NCBI RefSeq assembly: GCF_026870155.1
Contig: NZ_CP113975.1
Span: 1,736,001 to 1,800,000 of the forward strand
From: Flavobacterium marginilacus
GTDB taxonomy: Bacteria > Bacteroidota > Bacteroidia > Flavobacteriales > Flavobacteriaceae
Reading direction: 5' to 3'
DNA: 64,000 nt
Shown piece after piece: positions 18,800 to 28,647 of this stretch. The notes beneath the pieces are model-generated. The model searched no databases. It was given only the letters and a program-made list of their open reading frames with translations, and was not told the origin of the DNA. The position numbers and the translations under genes were made by a program. Numbering within the stretch: the first letter of the stretch is position 1; each line of letters opens with the position of its first letter.

Positions 18800-19424
18800 A
18801 ATTTTTATAGTAGTACTTTTTTTGAATGTTTGTCAATTTCAGTCTTGGGCACAAGAGCAAAAGATGAGTGACGGAGAAGTTACTGCATTTAAACAGTCAG
18901 TGGCTGTGGTGTCTAAAAAAATAAAGACTTTGAGTACTGATTTTGTGCAGTACAAGCATTTGGATTTTCTGTCAAAAGATATTGAAACTTCGGGGAAAAT
19001 GATTTTCAAAGAGCCTTATTCCTTGCTCTGGCAATATAAAAAGCCATACAATTATTCAATCGTTTTTAAAAATGGAAAGATACTTATCAATGACGAGGGA
19101 AAGAAAAGTGCCGTAGATATTGGAAGCAGTAAATTGTTTGGAAAAATCAACAAACTGATTGTTGGAAGCGTGAGCGGAGATTTATTTGATGACAAGGAAT
19201 TCTCTATTTCGTATTTTAAAAATAAAGATCAAAACATCGCTAAGTTTATTCCCAAAGATGCGACTCTTAAAAAATATATCAAACAAATCGATTTAACTTT
19301 TGATAAAGAAGATGCGACTGTGATTCAGGTTAAATTATTGGAATCCTCTGCAGATTATACCCGAATTGTCTTAAAAAATAAAGTAATCAATACCAAAGTC
19401 GATGAAGCTTCTTTTTCGAATTAG
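18789..19424 (+). CDS. LolA-like outer-membrane lipoprotein carrier protein
   Basis: 211 residues with a Sec signal peptide (cleavage likely after SWA-Q at about 21) and the LolA pattern of a mostly beta domain, e.g. KEPYSLLWQYKKPYNYSIVF near 75-95. LolA-like proteins carry lipidated or hydrophobic cargo across the periplasm. Aryl-polyene clusters often include one, so it may ferry the pigment to the outer membrane. It overlaps both neighbours (by 11 and 23 bp). Confidence 0.82.
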   Translation: MKTKIFIVVLFLNVCQFQSWAQEQKMSDGEVTAFKQSVAVVSKKIKTLSTDFVQYKHLDFLSKDIETSGKMIFKEPYSLLWQYKKPYNYSIVFKNGKILINDEGKKSAVDIGSSKLFGKINKLIVGSVSGDLFDDKEFSISYFKNKDQNIAKFIPKDATLKKYIKQIDLTFDKEDATVIQVKLLESSADYTRIVLKNKVINTKVDEASFSN

Positions 19425-20025
19425 TATCATAGCCTTTTTATTGGCATCATGTGCCGGTAATAAGCTAGTTAAGGATTACAAAGCTGTGCCTTTGGAAACA
19501 GCCGTTTTTGATGTTCCCTATTTTTCAAATCAGGAAATTGATTATGTGTATAAAGCCAATATTTCAGTTTACGGAAATGAGCTGACAGGCATTTTTATTG
19601 CCAAAAAAATAAACGATACCACGCATAGAATTGCTTTTACTACCGAATTTGGCAATAAGCTGCTCGATTTTGAAATTTCCGAATCAGATTATAAAGTCAA
19701 TTTTATTCTGGAAGAATTGGATAGAAAGTTATTGGTAAATACTTTGGTAACGGATTTTAGATTGCTTTTGCGAAGTCATTATATCACAAGCAATCAATTT
19801 GATAACGGTGAGGAAAGCGTTTATGAGACTTTGGATAAAAATAAAATGAATTATTTATACGTTTCGAAAGGGACAAATAAATTAAGTAAAATTGTACACG
19901 CTACTAAAAGAAAAGCAAAAATTAACCTCTATTATACTTCTAAAAATGATATTTTTGCCGATAAGATTACCATCGAGCATAAAAATATAAAATTGAAAAT
20001 CGAACTAAATTATTTTAATCAATAA
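19402..20025 (+). CDS. Pigment-cluster lipoprotein
   Basis: 207 residues with a lipoprotein signal ending in FLLASC-A, the lipobox Cys at about residue 17. The rest looks like a beta-rich periplasmic domain of no family I can name with confidence. It overlaps the LolA-like gene by 23 bp. LolA-like carrier plus lipoprotein resembles the outer-membrane delivery genes of other aryl-polyene loci. Confidence 0.72.
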   Translation: MKLLFRISIIAFLLASCAGNKLVKDYKAVPLETAVFDVPYFSNQEIDYVYKANISVYGNELTGIFIAKKINDTTHRIAFTTEFGNKLLDFEISESDYKVNFILEELDRKLLVNTLVTDFRLLLRSHYITSNQFDNGEESVYETLDKNKMNYLYVSKGTNKLSKIVHATKRKAKINLYYTSKNDIFADKITIEHKNIKLKIELNYFNQ

Positions 20026-20033
20026 CTGAAGTG

Positions 20034-20642
20034 ATGAATAATAAAAATCAATTAAATAAAGGTATACTGGTTTTATTTCTTGTCTTTTTTGGGACACTGC
20101 AAACGCAAGCTCAGGTTACTTTTAGGCCAGGATTAAGGGGAGGGGGCAATTTTACTCATTTTACAAAAGGAAATGACTACTATTATTATGATACTGACAA
20201 TATAGATAGTCAAAGGGGGGATTACTCCACAAAAACTGATTTTTATCTTGGTTTTTATGGTGCTTTGAAACTATCAAAATTTTATACTTTGCAACCCGAA
20301 ATTAATTATTCGGCTCAAGGTTCAAAATATAAATCACCAACTAATGATAATGGTATGTTTAATGTTGATTATTTGTCTTTTGGGGTCGTGAATAAATTTA
20401 CTTTTGGTGATAAATTTAACATTCATTTTGGTCCAACATTAGATTTTGTAGTAGATAAAAATTTCAATACGGATGCAAGTGTCGATATGGCTTTTGTTTT
20501 GGGAGCAGGAATTAGCATAACTCCTAATTTTGGAATAGAAGCAAGAGTTAAAAAAGGAATCATTCCAGTAATTGATTATAATGAGAGTCATACTAATGTG
20601 GTTTTTTCGGTGGGAGGAACCTATACATTTGATATAAAATAA
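20034..20642 (+). CDS. Outer-membrane beta-barrel (PorT/OmpW-like) 1
   Basis: About 202 residues from the ATG at 20034 (a GTG lies in frame just before). It has a signal peptide ending in TQAQ-V and alternating strands such as FRPGLRGGGNFTHF, FYLGFYGALKLSKFYTLQPE and a C-terminal TYTFDIK. This is the pattern of small Bacteroidota beta-barrels with an outer-membrane-beta-barrel domain. The next gene is a clear paralogue (FQPGVKGGVVFSRL, FYLGGQLAIKFNKLYTLQPE). Its role in the cluster is unknown. Confidence 0.78.
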   Translation: MNNKNQLNKGILVLFLVFFGTLQTQAQVTFRPGLRGGGNFTHFTKGNDYYYYDTDNIDSQRGDYSTKTDFYLGFYGALKLSKFYTLQPEINYSAQGSKYKSPTNDNGMFNVDYLSFGVVNKFTFGDKFNIHFGPTLDFVVDKNFNTDASVDMAFVLGAGISITPNFGIEARVKKGIIPVIDYNESHTNVVFSVGGTYTFDIK

Positions 20643-20645
20643 GAT

Positions 20646-21296
20646 ATGAAAAAAAGAGTAATTACTATTATTTGTTTTGTATTAATTGGAATTGTACAAT
20701 CAAATGCTCAGGTGACTTTTCAGCCTGGTGTTAAAGGCGGTGTTGTTTTTTCGAGATTGACAAATTTTGATTCGGATTTTAAGACCGGTTTTTATCTGGG
20801 AGGTCAATTAGCCATAAAATTTAATAAACTATATACTTTGCAGCCAGAGTTAGTTTATTCACAGCAAGGGGCAAATTCAAATTATAGTGACCTTCTTATA
20901 GATAATTATTACAACCAAAGTATCATAACTGTTAATAATTCTGTAAAGCATTCACTTGACTATCTTTCTTTAGGTGCTATCAGTAAGTTTTCTTTTGGAA
21001 CTGGATTTCATGTTATTGTTGGACCTTCATTAGATTTTAAGGTTAATGATAATTTTGATAAAAGTTATTTTTATAGTGATTCTCCAATAGGATTTGATTT
21101 TGCTATTGTTGGAGGATTTGGATTTTCATTTCCAAATGGTTTGTCTCTTGATGCTCGTTTTAAACAGGGAGTAGTTGATATTTATGGTAATAACTACAAT
21201 ACAAATATTGATAACAACAATAATGGGAATTATGACGAAGTAGTTTTGAATCAATCATTTCAGCTTGGTTTATCGTATTCATTTGATATAAAATAA
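20646..21296 (+). CDS. Outer-membrane beta-barrel (PorT/OmpW-like) 2
   Basis: 216 residues with a signal peptide (VQSNAQ-V) and the same strand series as its upstream neighbour, ending SYSFDIK. The two genes are 3 bp apart and share the ends 'TFxPGxxGG' and 'FDIK', so they arose by tandem duplication. Relative to the first copy it carries extra Asn/Tyr-rich loops, including NNYNTNIDNNNNGNYDE near 180, an unusually Asn-rich exposed loop. Confidence 0.78.
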   Translation: MKKRVITIICFVLIGIVQSNAQVTFQPGVKGGVVFSRLTNFDSDFKTGFYLGGQLAIKFNKLYTLQPELVYSQQGANSNYSDLLIDNYYNQSIITVNNSVKHSLDYLSLGAISKFSFGTGFHVIVGPSLDFKVNDNFDKSYFYSDSPIGFDFAIVGGFGFSFPNGLSLDARFKQGVVDIYGNNYNTNIDNNNNGNYDEVVLNQSFQLGLSYSFDIK

Positions 21297-21299
21297 AAT

Positions 21300-21671
21300 A
21301 TGCTATTAAAAGATTTCTATACAGTAAAAGTGTTGGAAAACATTGTTGATTCCAAGTATAAAGCACAAATCACAATCAATGAAAAGCATGAAGTTTTTGA
21401 AGGACATTTTCCTGGAAATCCTATTATGCCGGGTGTATGCATGATGCAGATTATAAAAGAATTAACAGAGCAGATTACAGCCAGCTCCTTATTTATGGAA
21501 TCTTTAAGTAATGTTAAATTTATGGCATTGATTAATCCATTTGTAAATCCGGATCTGCTTTTGGAATTAGATATAAATACAACGGATGATAATTTGATTA
21601 AGGTTAAAAATGTTAGTTATTTTGACCAAACAGTTGCCTTGAAATTAAGCTGTGTTTATAAGAAAATATAA
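21300..21671 (+). CDS. 3-hydroxyacyl-ACP dehydratase FabZ-like
   Basis: 123 residues with an intact active-site loop EGHFPGNPIMPGVCMMQ near residues 39-55, including the catalytic His and the PxxPG turn, and the following helix with Glu. Unlike the two dehydratase-like proteins at 8.0-8.9 kb it keeps the classic motif, so it may be the true catalytic dehydratase of the pathway. It starts 3 bp after the beta-barrel gene. Confidence 0.85.
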   Translation: MLLKDFYTVKVLENIVDSKYKAQITINEKHEVFEGHFPGNPIMPGVCMMQIIKELTEQITASSLFMESLSNVKFMALINPFVNPDLLLELDINTTDDNLIKVKNVSYFDQTVALKLSCVYKKI

Positions 21672-21703
21672 TAAATACTGTACCTGTTTTTAATTTTGAT
21701 GTC

Positions 21704-22186
21704 ATGAAAATTACCTTTCTTTTTATTTTCTTTTTTTTCGCAAATCCTTCGGTTACCGAAATCAGAAAGTTATATAAGACCGCTGCTGCAACGGAAAGCG
21801 TTGCAAAAGATATGGCAGTAAAATTAGCGGATGTTACCAAAGAGGACAATAATAAAGTCTTGGTTGCCTATAAGGGAGCATCAATAATTATTCTTTCCAA
21901 ACTGGAAAAAAAAGCAACCGACAAATCTAAAAAATTCAAGGAAGGAGCAGCATTGCTGGAATATGCCGTAACAGCCGAACCCAATGCCATTGAGATACGA
22001 ATGATTCGTTTGAGCATTCAGGAAAATGTTCCTAAAATAGTCAATTACAGAGGGAATAAAAAAGAAGATAAGAAGTTTTTATTGGATCATTATAAAGAGC
22101 AGACGGGAGCCTTAAAAGCGTATGTTGGTGAATTTATTTCCCAGTCCAATAGTTTTAACGCTATTGAAAAACAATTGGTTGAATAG
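21704..22186 (+). CDS. Cluster protein with signal peptide, unknown function
   Basis: 160 residues with a hydrophobic N terminus (FLFIFFFFANPSV, likely exported) followed by a helical domain rich in Lys and Ala. I recognise no family. It lies 32 bp after the dehydratase gene and 15 bp before the glycosyltransferase gene, and is probably part of the pigment operon. Confidence 0.65.
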   Translation: MKITFLFIFFFFANPSVTEIRKLYKTAAATESVAKDMAVKLADVTKEDNNKVLVAYKGASIIILSKLEKKATDKSKKFKEGAALLEYAVTAEPNAIEIRMIRLSIQENVPKIVNYRGNKKEDKKFLLDHYKEQTGALKAYVGEFISQSNSFNAIEKQLVE

Positions 22187-22201
22187 CTTAAGAATTAAAA
22201 A

Positions 22202-23398
22202 ATGAATACTAGTTTTTCAGAAGCAAAACGTATGGATCAGCATAAGGTTTGTGTTATTATCCCAACGTATAATAATCATAAAACTTTAAAGCGGGTTATC
22301 GATTCGGTTTTACAGTATACTTCTGCTATTATTATTGTAAATGATGGTTCTACAGATAGTACTGTTGAAATTCTGAAGGAGTATTCAAGTTTGGTTCAAG
22401 TCCACCACCCTAAAAATTCAGGAAAAGGGTTAGCACTTCGAAATGGTTTTAAAAAAGCTTTGGCATTAGAGTACAATTACGCTATTACAATTGATTCCGA
22501 CGGTCAGCATTTTGCATCTGATATTCCGAGTTTTTTAAATAATTTGGAAACAAATCCAGATGCACTTTTAATTGGAAGCCGAAATATGGTTCAGGAGAAT
22601 GTGCCTAAAAAGAGCAGTTTCGGAAATAAATTTTCAAATTTTTGGTTTTGGTTCGAAACCGGAAATAAATTGGAAGACACTCAATCAGGTTTTAGATTAT
22701 ATCCTTTACGAAAAATTCCTGTTCATTATTTTACAAACAAATTTGAGTTTGAAATCGAGGTTATTGTTCGTTCCGCTTGGAAAGATATTCCTGTAAAGAA
22801 TATTCCTGTTCAGGTTTTGTACGATCCAAAAGAACGGGTTTCCCATTTTAGACCCTTTAAAGATTTCACCCGAATTAGTATTCTTAATACAGTTTTGGTT
22901 ATTATTGCTTTGGTGTATATTAAGCCTAGAGATTTTTTTAGAAAACTAAAAAAAAAAGGACTTAAACAATTTTTTCTAGAGAATGTACTCGAAAGCAATG
23001 ATTCGAATACTCGAAAATCGGCTTCAATTGCATTAGGTGTTTTTATTGGAATCTGTCCTTTTTGGGGATTTCAAACTATTTTGGTATTGTTTTTGGCTGT
23101 TTTGTTAAAGCTTAATAAAGCTATTGCTTTTGCATTTTCCAATATAAGTTTTCCTCCTTTCATTCCTTTTATTATTTATGCTTCGCTTAAGATTGGAAGT
23201 TATTTTATTAGCAGCAGCAAACCATTGATATTGAACACGGATATGACATTTGATGATATTCAAAAAAATATTGCCCAATATCTTGTTGGAAGTTTTATTT
23301 TAGCGACTTTTATGGCCGTCCTTTTTGGTCTTACAAGTTACTTGTTATTAACTTTGGCTGGTAATCTAAAACACAAAAAACAGTTACATGCAAAATAA
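22202..23398 (+). CDS. Family 2 glycosyltransferase with DUF2062 domain
   Basis: 398 residues in two parts. The GT-A part (about 15-230) has IIPTYNNHKTL, VNDGSTDST and the metal-binding TIDSDGQH near 98. The second part (about 270-395) is a DUF2062 domain with three or four membrane helices (GVFIGICPFWGFQ, SNISFPPFIPFIIY). The ATG at 22232 (MDQHKV) is an alternative start. GT2-DUF2062 proteins recur in aryl-polyene clusters and probably act on a lipid-linked sugar at the membrane. It overlaps the MMPL gene by 11 bp. Confidence 0.85.
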   Translation: MNTSFSEAKRMDQHKVCVIIPTYNNHKTLKRVIDSVLQYTSAIIIVNDGSTDSTVEILKEYSSLVQVHHPKNSGKGLALRNGFKKALALEYNYAITIDSDGQHFASDIPSFLNNLETNPDALLIGSRNMVQENVPKKSSFGNKFSNFWFWFETGNKLEDTQSGFRLYPLRKIPVHYFTNKFEFEIEVIVRSAWKDIPVKNIPVQVLYDPKERVSHFRPFKDFTRISILNTVLVIIALVYIKPRDFFRKLKKKGLKQFFLENVLESNDSNTRKSASIALGVFIGICPFWGFQTILVLFLAVLLKLNKAIAFAFSNISFPPFIPFIIYASLKIGSYFISSSKPLILNTDMTFDDIQKNIAQYLVGSFILATFMAVLFGLTSYLLLTLAGNLKHKKQLHAK

Positions 23399-26300
23399 GT
23401 TATTCGATTTATATACATTTATTACTTCCAAGAAATTACTTTCGTTTGGTATAGCAATTTCGATTGTATTTGTTTTGGGATTTTTGGCATTTAGAATCTC
23501 TTTTCAGGAAAATATAAATCAATTGATTCCTTCAAATGATCAGTCTGGAATAACCTCAAAAGTATTGGATCAGGTAAATTTTGCCGATAAGATTACAATT
23601 ATAATTTCTACCAAAGAAAATGGTTCATCGGAGAATCTTACTGAGTATGCCAATGTCTTTTTAGACAGTCTGGAACCTTGTAAGCCTTATATATCCAAAG
23701 TTCAAGGCAAGATTGAAGAAGAAAATATTCAGGAAACTTTTGATTTTGTATACGATAATCTGCCTCTTTTTTTGAACAAAAAGGATTATGAGCATATCCA
23801 AAATAAACTGCACAAAGACAGCATTGCTAATACTGTCGCTGCCGACTATAAATCGATAATTTCTCCTGCTGGATTGGTGTCCAAGGATTTTATTCTTAAA
23901 GACCCGCTGGGCATTTCTTTTATTGCCTTAAAAAAAATGGAACAGTTAAGTGTAGGTGATGACTTTGCTATCCAAAACGGATTTGTTTTAACAAAGGACA
24001 GGAAAAATTTACTGCTTTTTATTACACCCAAATTGGCGACAAATGAAACGGATCAAAACACGTTTTTTATCAGTAATCTGGATAAAATCAAGGCAAATTT
24101 AAATAGACATTTTAAAGGCAAGGCAGAGATGAGTTACTTTGGTGCAACGCCTGTGGCTGTTGCCAATGCTACACAAATTAAGTCGGATGTTCAAAATACA
24201 TCTATATTTGCAGGTGTTACCTTGATTTTGATACTGGCTTTTTTTTACAGAAGCGTTACCACTCCAATAATCATTTTTATTCCTTCGTTGCTCGGAGCTT
24301 TATTTGCCTTGGCAGTTTTGTATGTCTGTAAAGGAAGCATATCGGCCATTTCTTTAGGTATCAGTTCTATTTTACTAGGAGAAACCACGGATTATTCGAT
24401 ATATGTTTTAACCCATTTGAGAAACAACAGGAATGTGAAGTTGGTTTTTAAAGATATTACAAGACCATTACTACTTTGCGGAATTACAACATCCATTACG
24501 TTTTTGTGTTTGTTTTTTATCAAGTCGGAAGCCTTACAGGATTTAGGTATTTTTGCTGGATTGAGCGTTGTTGCCACTACTGTTTTTTCAATAATTCTAA
24601 TTCCGGTTTTATACAAATTTGACTCCAAAAAGTTTATCCAAAAACCAAATTTGATTGACAGTTTAGGTGCATTTTCGTATCACAAAAGTAAGTTTCTGAT
24701 AGGTTCAATGCTGGTATTGCTAATTGTTTCGCTTTTTACATATTCAAAAGTTACGTTTAATAATGATCTTTCGGATTTGAATTTCATGACTCCCGAGCTG
24801 AAACAGAATGAAAGGAAATTAGACAAAATTGCCAATAACAATGATTCCAAATCTATTTATTTGGCTATTTACGGTAAAAGTTATGATGAAGTTATAGCCA
24901 AGAATAATGCTCTTTTTAAAGTACTGGAAAAAGATAAAGCTGGAAAAGGTATCTTGAATTTTAGTTCTATTGGCGGAATTGTTTTTTCTGCCGATGTTCA
25001 AAATCAAAAAATAAAGGAATGGAATTCTTTTTGGGATTCGCAGAAAAAAGCAAATTTGAATCAGACATTAATTAACGAAGGAAGTCATTATGGCTTTAAG
25101 GCTGATGCTTTTTCAGGTTTTTTTGATTTGCTTGACAAGAGCTTTAAGCCAGTCACTATTGATGAATATCTTAGAGTGAAATCTTTTTTTCTGGATGAAT
25201 TTGTGGCACAAAAAAATGGCTTTTTTACTATTTCCAGCTTAGTGAAAGTGACCAGCGAAAAAAGAGATGTTTTTGTAAATCAAATTAAAAAACAGCAAAA
25301 TTTGGTTGTAATTGACAGGCAGGAAACAAACGAAACATTTTTAGGAACTCTAAAAATGAATTTCGAAAACCTCGTTGATTATTCCTTCATTGCTGTATTT
25401 TTAGTTCTCATAATAGCCTTTAGAAGAATTGAATTGGCTATAATCAGCATCATTCCAATTCTTATAAGCTGGATTTTTACCACAGGTCTTATGGGACTTT
25501 TTGGGCTGCAGTTTAATGTTGTTAACATCATCGTTTGTACGTTGATTTTTGGAATAGGAGTAGATTACAGTATTTTTATGACTACGGCGTTACAAAAGGA
25601 ATTTACATTCGGGAAAATTGAATTGCCAAGTTATAGAACCTCAATTTTACTTTCAGTAGCAACCACGATTTTGGGAATGGGAGTACTTGTTTTTGCCAAA
25701 CATCCAGCACTAAAATCGATATCATTGATTGCCATTATCGGAATATTTTCGGCGCTGATGATTACATTTATAATTCAGCCGTTGATTTTTCATTTTTTTA
25801 TAACCAATAGAGTAAAAAAAGGAAAATCTCCGTATGAAATTAAGCGATTGGTGCATTCCGCTCTGTCATTTACCTATTTTGGATTAGGATGCGTAGTATT
25901 ATCATTGGGAAGTGTCGTTTTGATGGCGATTTTGCCTTTCTCAAGGAAATCAAAATTAAAAGGATTTCATTTTTTGATGTCGAAGTTCATGCATTCGGTT
26001 TTGGCAAGTTATCCATCTTTAAAAAGAAAAATAGATAATACTTCAAATGAGACCTTTGATAAACCTGCCGTAATTATTGCCAATCATAGCTCGTTCCTTG
26101 ATATTTTGGCTATTGGAATGTTGAGTCCAAAAATTATTTTCTTGGTAAGTGATTGGGTTTATAATTCTCCGGTTTTCGGAAAAGGAGTTCGTCTGGCTGG
26201 ATTTTATCCAGTTTCAAACGGTGTGGATAATGGCGTAGAACATTTGCGTTCCAAAGTGCAGGAAGGTTTTTCCATAATGGTTTTTCCAGAGGGAACACGG

Positions 26301-27074
26301 TCTGAGGATAATGCAATTAAGCGATTCCATAAAGGCGCTTTTTATTTGGCCGAACAATTAGAATTGGATATAGTTCCAGTACTCATTCACGGATATTCCG
26401 AAGTTTTGCCTAAAGGCGATTTTATTATTAATGGTGGAAATACTACGGTAACTATTTTGGATAGAATCAAGTTTGAGGATACCACCTTTGGCACAAATCC
26501 TGCAGAGAGAACTAAAAAAATAAGCAGTTTCTTTAAACAGCACTATAAAAAACTGCGTTTGGAATTGGAAGGTTTGGATTATTTTAAGGCGAAGCTGATG
26601 AATAGCTATGCTTTCAAGGAAATTCAGATAGTAAAAGCGATAAAAGATGATGTTAATCAAAATTTACAGTTATATTTTGATTTAAATAAATGGATGGATT
26701 CTAAAGCTAAAATACTTCATTTTGGAAATGATTATGGGCAATTGGATATACTTTTGGCATTGCAGGAGCCTCAAAGAAAGATTGATTCGGTTATACTTTC
26801 AGAAGAGAATAGAGCCATTGCCAAAACTAATTATATTCTAAAGAAAAGGACGATTCATTATTTCGATCAAGATAAATTGAATACTCTCAAAAAGTATGAT
26901 GTAGTATTGATTTCGAATGAAGAGTCAGTGTTCAATTTGGCTGAAGTATGTAATTTGGCAAGCAGAATAATCGTTTTGGGAAATAAAAAATTAAAAGAAA
27001 AAATAGCATCATTTGGTTTTCAAACTGAGCATGAGACAGAAGAAATGATTGTATTAAAGAAAGTGATAGGATGA
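23388..27074 (+). CDS. MMPL/RND exporter fused to PlsC-type acyltransferase
   Basis: A 1228-residue fusion. Residues about 1-800 are an MMPL/RND-type exporter: an N-terminal helix, a soluble loop, then two blocks of helices around 280-440 and 665-800, each with a GxxxDYxI/F-type segment (GETTDYSIYV, GIGVDYSIFM). Residues about 880-1060 are an LPLAT domain with NHSSFLDILAIG and FPEGTRSED. A third piece (about 1120-1228) looks like a Rossmann fold without clear motifs. It probably couples export and acylation of the pigment. The MMPL and PlsC activities are usually separate proteins. Confidence 0.85.
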   Translation: MQNKLFDLYTFITSKKLLSFGIAISIVFVLGFLAFRISFQENINQLIPSNDQSGITSKVLDQVNFADKITIIISTKENGSSENLTEYANVFLDSLEPCKPYISKVQGKIEEENIQETFDFVYDNLPLFLNKKDYEHIQNKLHKDSIANTVAADYKSIISPAGLVSKDFILKDPLGISFIALKKMEQLSVGDDFAIQNGFVLTKDRKNLLLFITPKLATNETDQNTFFISNLDKIKANLNRHFKGKAEMSYFGATPVAVANATQIKSDVQNTSIFAGVTLILILAFFYRSVTTPIIIFIPSLLGALFALAVLYVCKGSISAISLGISSILLGETTDYSIYVLTHLRNNRNVKLVFKDITRPLLLCGITTSITFLCLFFIKSEALQDLGIFAGLSVVATTVFSIILIPVLYKFDSKKFIQKPNLIDSLGAFSYHKSKFLIGSMLVLLIVSLFTYSKVTFNNDLSDLNFMTPELKQNERKLDKIANNNDSKSIYLAIYGKSYDEVIAKNNALFKVLEKDKAGKGILNFSSIGGIVFSADVQNQKIKEWNSFWDSQKKANLNQTLINEGSHYGFKADAFSGFFDLLDKSFKPVTIDEYLRVKSFFLDEFVAQKNGFFTISSLVKVTSEKRDVFVNQIKKQQNLVVIDRQETNETFLGTLKMNFENLVDYSFIAVFLVLIIAFRRIELAIISIIPILISWIFTTGLMGLFGLQFNVVNIIVCTLIFGIGVDYSIFMTTALQKEFTFGKIELPSYRTSILLSVATTILGMGVLVFAKHPALKSISLIAIIGIFSALMITFIIQPLIFHFFITNRVKKGKSPYEIKRLVHSALSFTYFGLGCVVLSLGSVVLMAILPFSRKSKLKGFHFLMSKFMHSVLASYPSLKRKIDNTSNETFDKPAVIIANHSSFLDILAIGMLSPKIIFLVSDWVYNSPVFGKGVRLAGFYPVSNGVDNGVEHLRSKVQEGFSIMVFPEGTRSEDNAIKRFHKGAFYLAEQLELDIVPVLIHGYSEVLPKGDFIINGGNTTVTILDRIKFEDTTFGTNPAERTKKISSFFKQHYKKLRLELEGLDYFKAKLMNSYAFKEIQIVKAIKDDVNQNLQLYFDLNKWMDSKAKILHFGNDYGQLDILLALQEPQRKIDSVILSEENRAIAKTNYILKKRTIHYFDQDKLNTLKKYDVVLISNEESVFNLAEVCNLASRIIVLGNKKLKEKIASFGFQTEHETEEMIVLKKVIG

Positions 27075-28585
27075 AAAAGCATTATGATGTTGTTATAATC
27101 GGAAGTGGATTGGGCGGACTTGTTTCGTCTATAATTTTAGCCAAGGAAGGCTATAGCGTTTGTGTGCTGGAAAAGAACAATCAGTTTGGAGGTAATTTGC
27201 AGACGTTTGTTCGCGATAAAACGATTTTTGATACCGGAATTCATTACATTGGAGGATTAAGCGAAGGGCAGAATTTATATCGATATTTCAAGTACATTGG
27301 GATTATGGATAGCCTGAATCTCAAAAAAATGGACGAAGACGGATACGATATAATCTCTTTTGAAGATGTAAATATGGAGTTTCCTCATGCCCAAGGGTAT
27401 GAAAATTTTGTGAATCAGCTGGTTAAGTTTTTTCCTGAGGAAAGGGAGGCAATAAATAAATATTGTGAAGCAATTATTAACACCTGCGATACATTTCCCC
27501 TTTATAATTTAAGTGCTGAAGGACGCTATGACAATGATATTCTTTCTGTAAATGCAAAGGATTTTATTGCAAGCCTCACTGAAAATAAAATGTTGCAGGC
27601 TGTTTTTGCAGGAAGTAATTTTTTATATGCAGGATGCGGTGAAAAATCCCCTTTTTATGTACACGCACTTACGGTTAATACCTACATGCAGAGTTCATGG
27701 CGCTGCATAAACGGTGGCAGCCAGATTACAAAACAGTTGATAAAACAGCTTAAAAAATATGGAGGTGATGTCTTTAAATATAAAGATGTCAATCAGTTGG
27801 TTGTCGAAGACAATGCTATTACCACAGCCAAAATGAAAGATGGCACGAGTGTGGAGGGAAAATATTTTATATCGAATATAGATCCCAAGATTACCTTGAA
27901 ATTAGCAGGAGAGAACCATTTTAGGAAAGCCTTTGTCAATAGAATTTCGAGTTTAGAAGGCAGTATTTCGGCCTTTAGCTTATATGTCGTTTTTAAACCA
28001 AAAACGTTTAAGTACATGAACAAGAATTATTACCATTGTAAAAATAGCAGTGAAGTCTGGGATGCTCAAAATTATAACGAGCAGAATTGGCCAAAAGCTT
28101 TTATGGCTTCGATGAATGCTTCTAAAACAGATGATGGCTGGGCAGAGGGAATGACTTTTATTACTTATATGAAGTATTCCGATTTGGATTCATGGAAAGA
28201 AACCTTCAATACCGTAGCCGATGTTAACGATAGAGGCGAAAGCTATGACGATTTTAAAACTCGTAAAACGAATCGTTTCCTAGATGAAATAGAGAAAAAA
28301 TTCCCTGGAATAAGAGACTGTATAAAATCAGTTCATACTTCTACGCCATTGTCATACAGAGATTATATTGGAGGATATAACGGAAATATGTATGGCTATG
28401 AGAAAGATTGTGAAAATCCGATGAAGACATTTATTCCGTCAAAAACTAAGTTAGATAATTTATATTTAACAGGACAGAGTATCAACATGCATGGCGTTTT
28501 GGGCGTTACCATTGGCGCGGTTGTTACGTGTTCCGAGATTTTAGGAAAAGATTATCTGGTAAACAAAATTAATCAGGAAGTATAG
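27071..28585 (+). CDS. CrtI-like FAD-dependent oxidoreductase 2
   Basis: 504 residues with the FAD-binding motif VVIIGSGLGGLVSSIILAKEG, then Glu and FGGN. It also has the C-terminal region LYLTGQSINMHGVLGVTIGAVVT. It is a paralogue of the 4.2-kb enzyme but shorter. It overlaps the MMPL fusion by 4 bp. A pair of such desaturase/isomerase-like enzymes is characteristic of flexirubin loci. The reaction is not known. Confidence 0.85.
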   Translation: MKKHYDVVIIGSGLGGLVSSIILAKEGYSVCVLEKNNQFGGNLQTFVRDKTIFDTGIHYIGGLSEGQNLYRYFKYIGIMDSLNLKKMDEDGYDIISFEDVNMEFPHAQGYENFVNQLVKFFPEEREAINKYCEAIINTCDTFPLYNLSAEGRYDNDILSVNAKDFIASLTENKMLQAVFAGSNFLYAGCGEKSPFYVHALTVNTYMQSSWRCINGGSQITKQLIKQLKKYGGDVFKYKDVNQLVVEDNAITTAKMKDGTSVEGKYFISNIDPKITLKLAGENHFRKAFVNRISSLEGSISAFSLYVVFKPKTFKYMNKNYYHCKNSSEVWDAQNYNEQNWPKAFMASMNASKTDDGWAEGMTFITYMKYSDLDSWKETFNTVADVNDRGESYDDFKTRKTNRFLDEIEKKFPGIRDCIKSVHTSTPLSYRDYIGGYNGNMYGYEKDCENPMKTFIPSKTKLDNLYLTGQSINMHGVLGVTIGAVVTCSEILGKDYLVNKINQEV

Positions 28586-28647
28586 TGAAATAAACAGAAC
28601 ATTGTCATAATGTTTAAAAACTAATCGAGAACCAAGAATAGTTGAAT

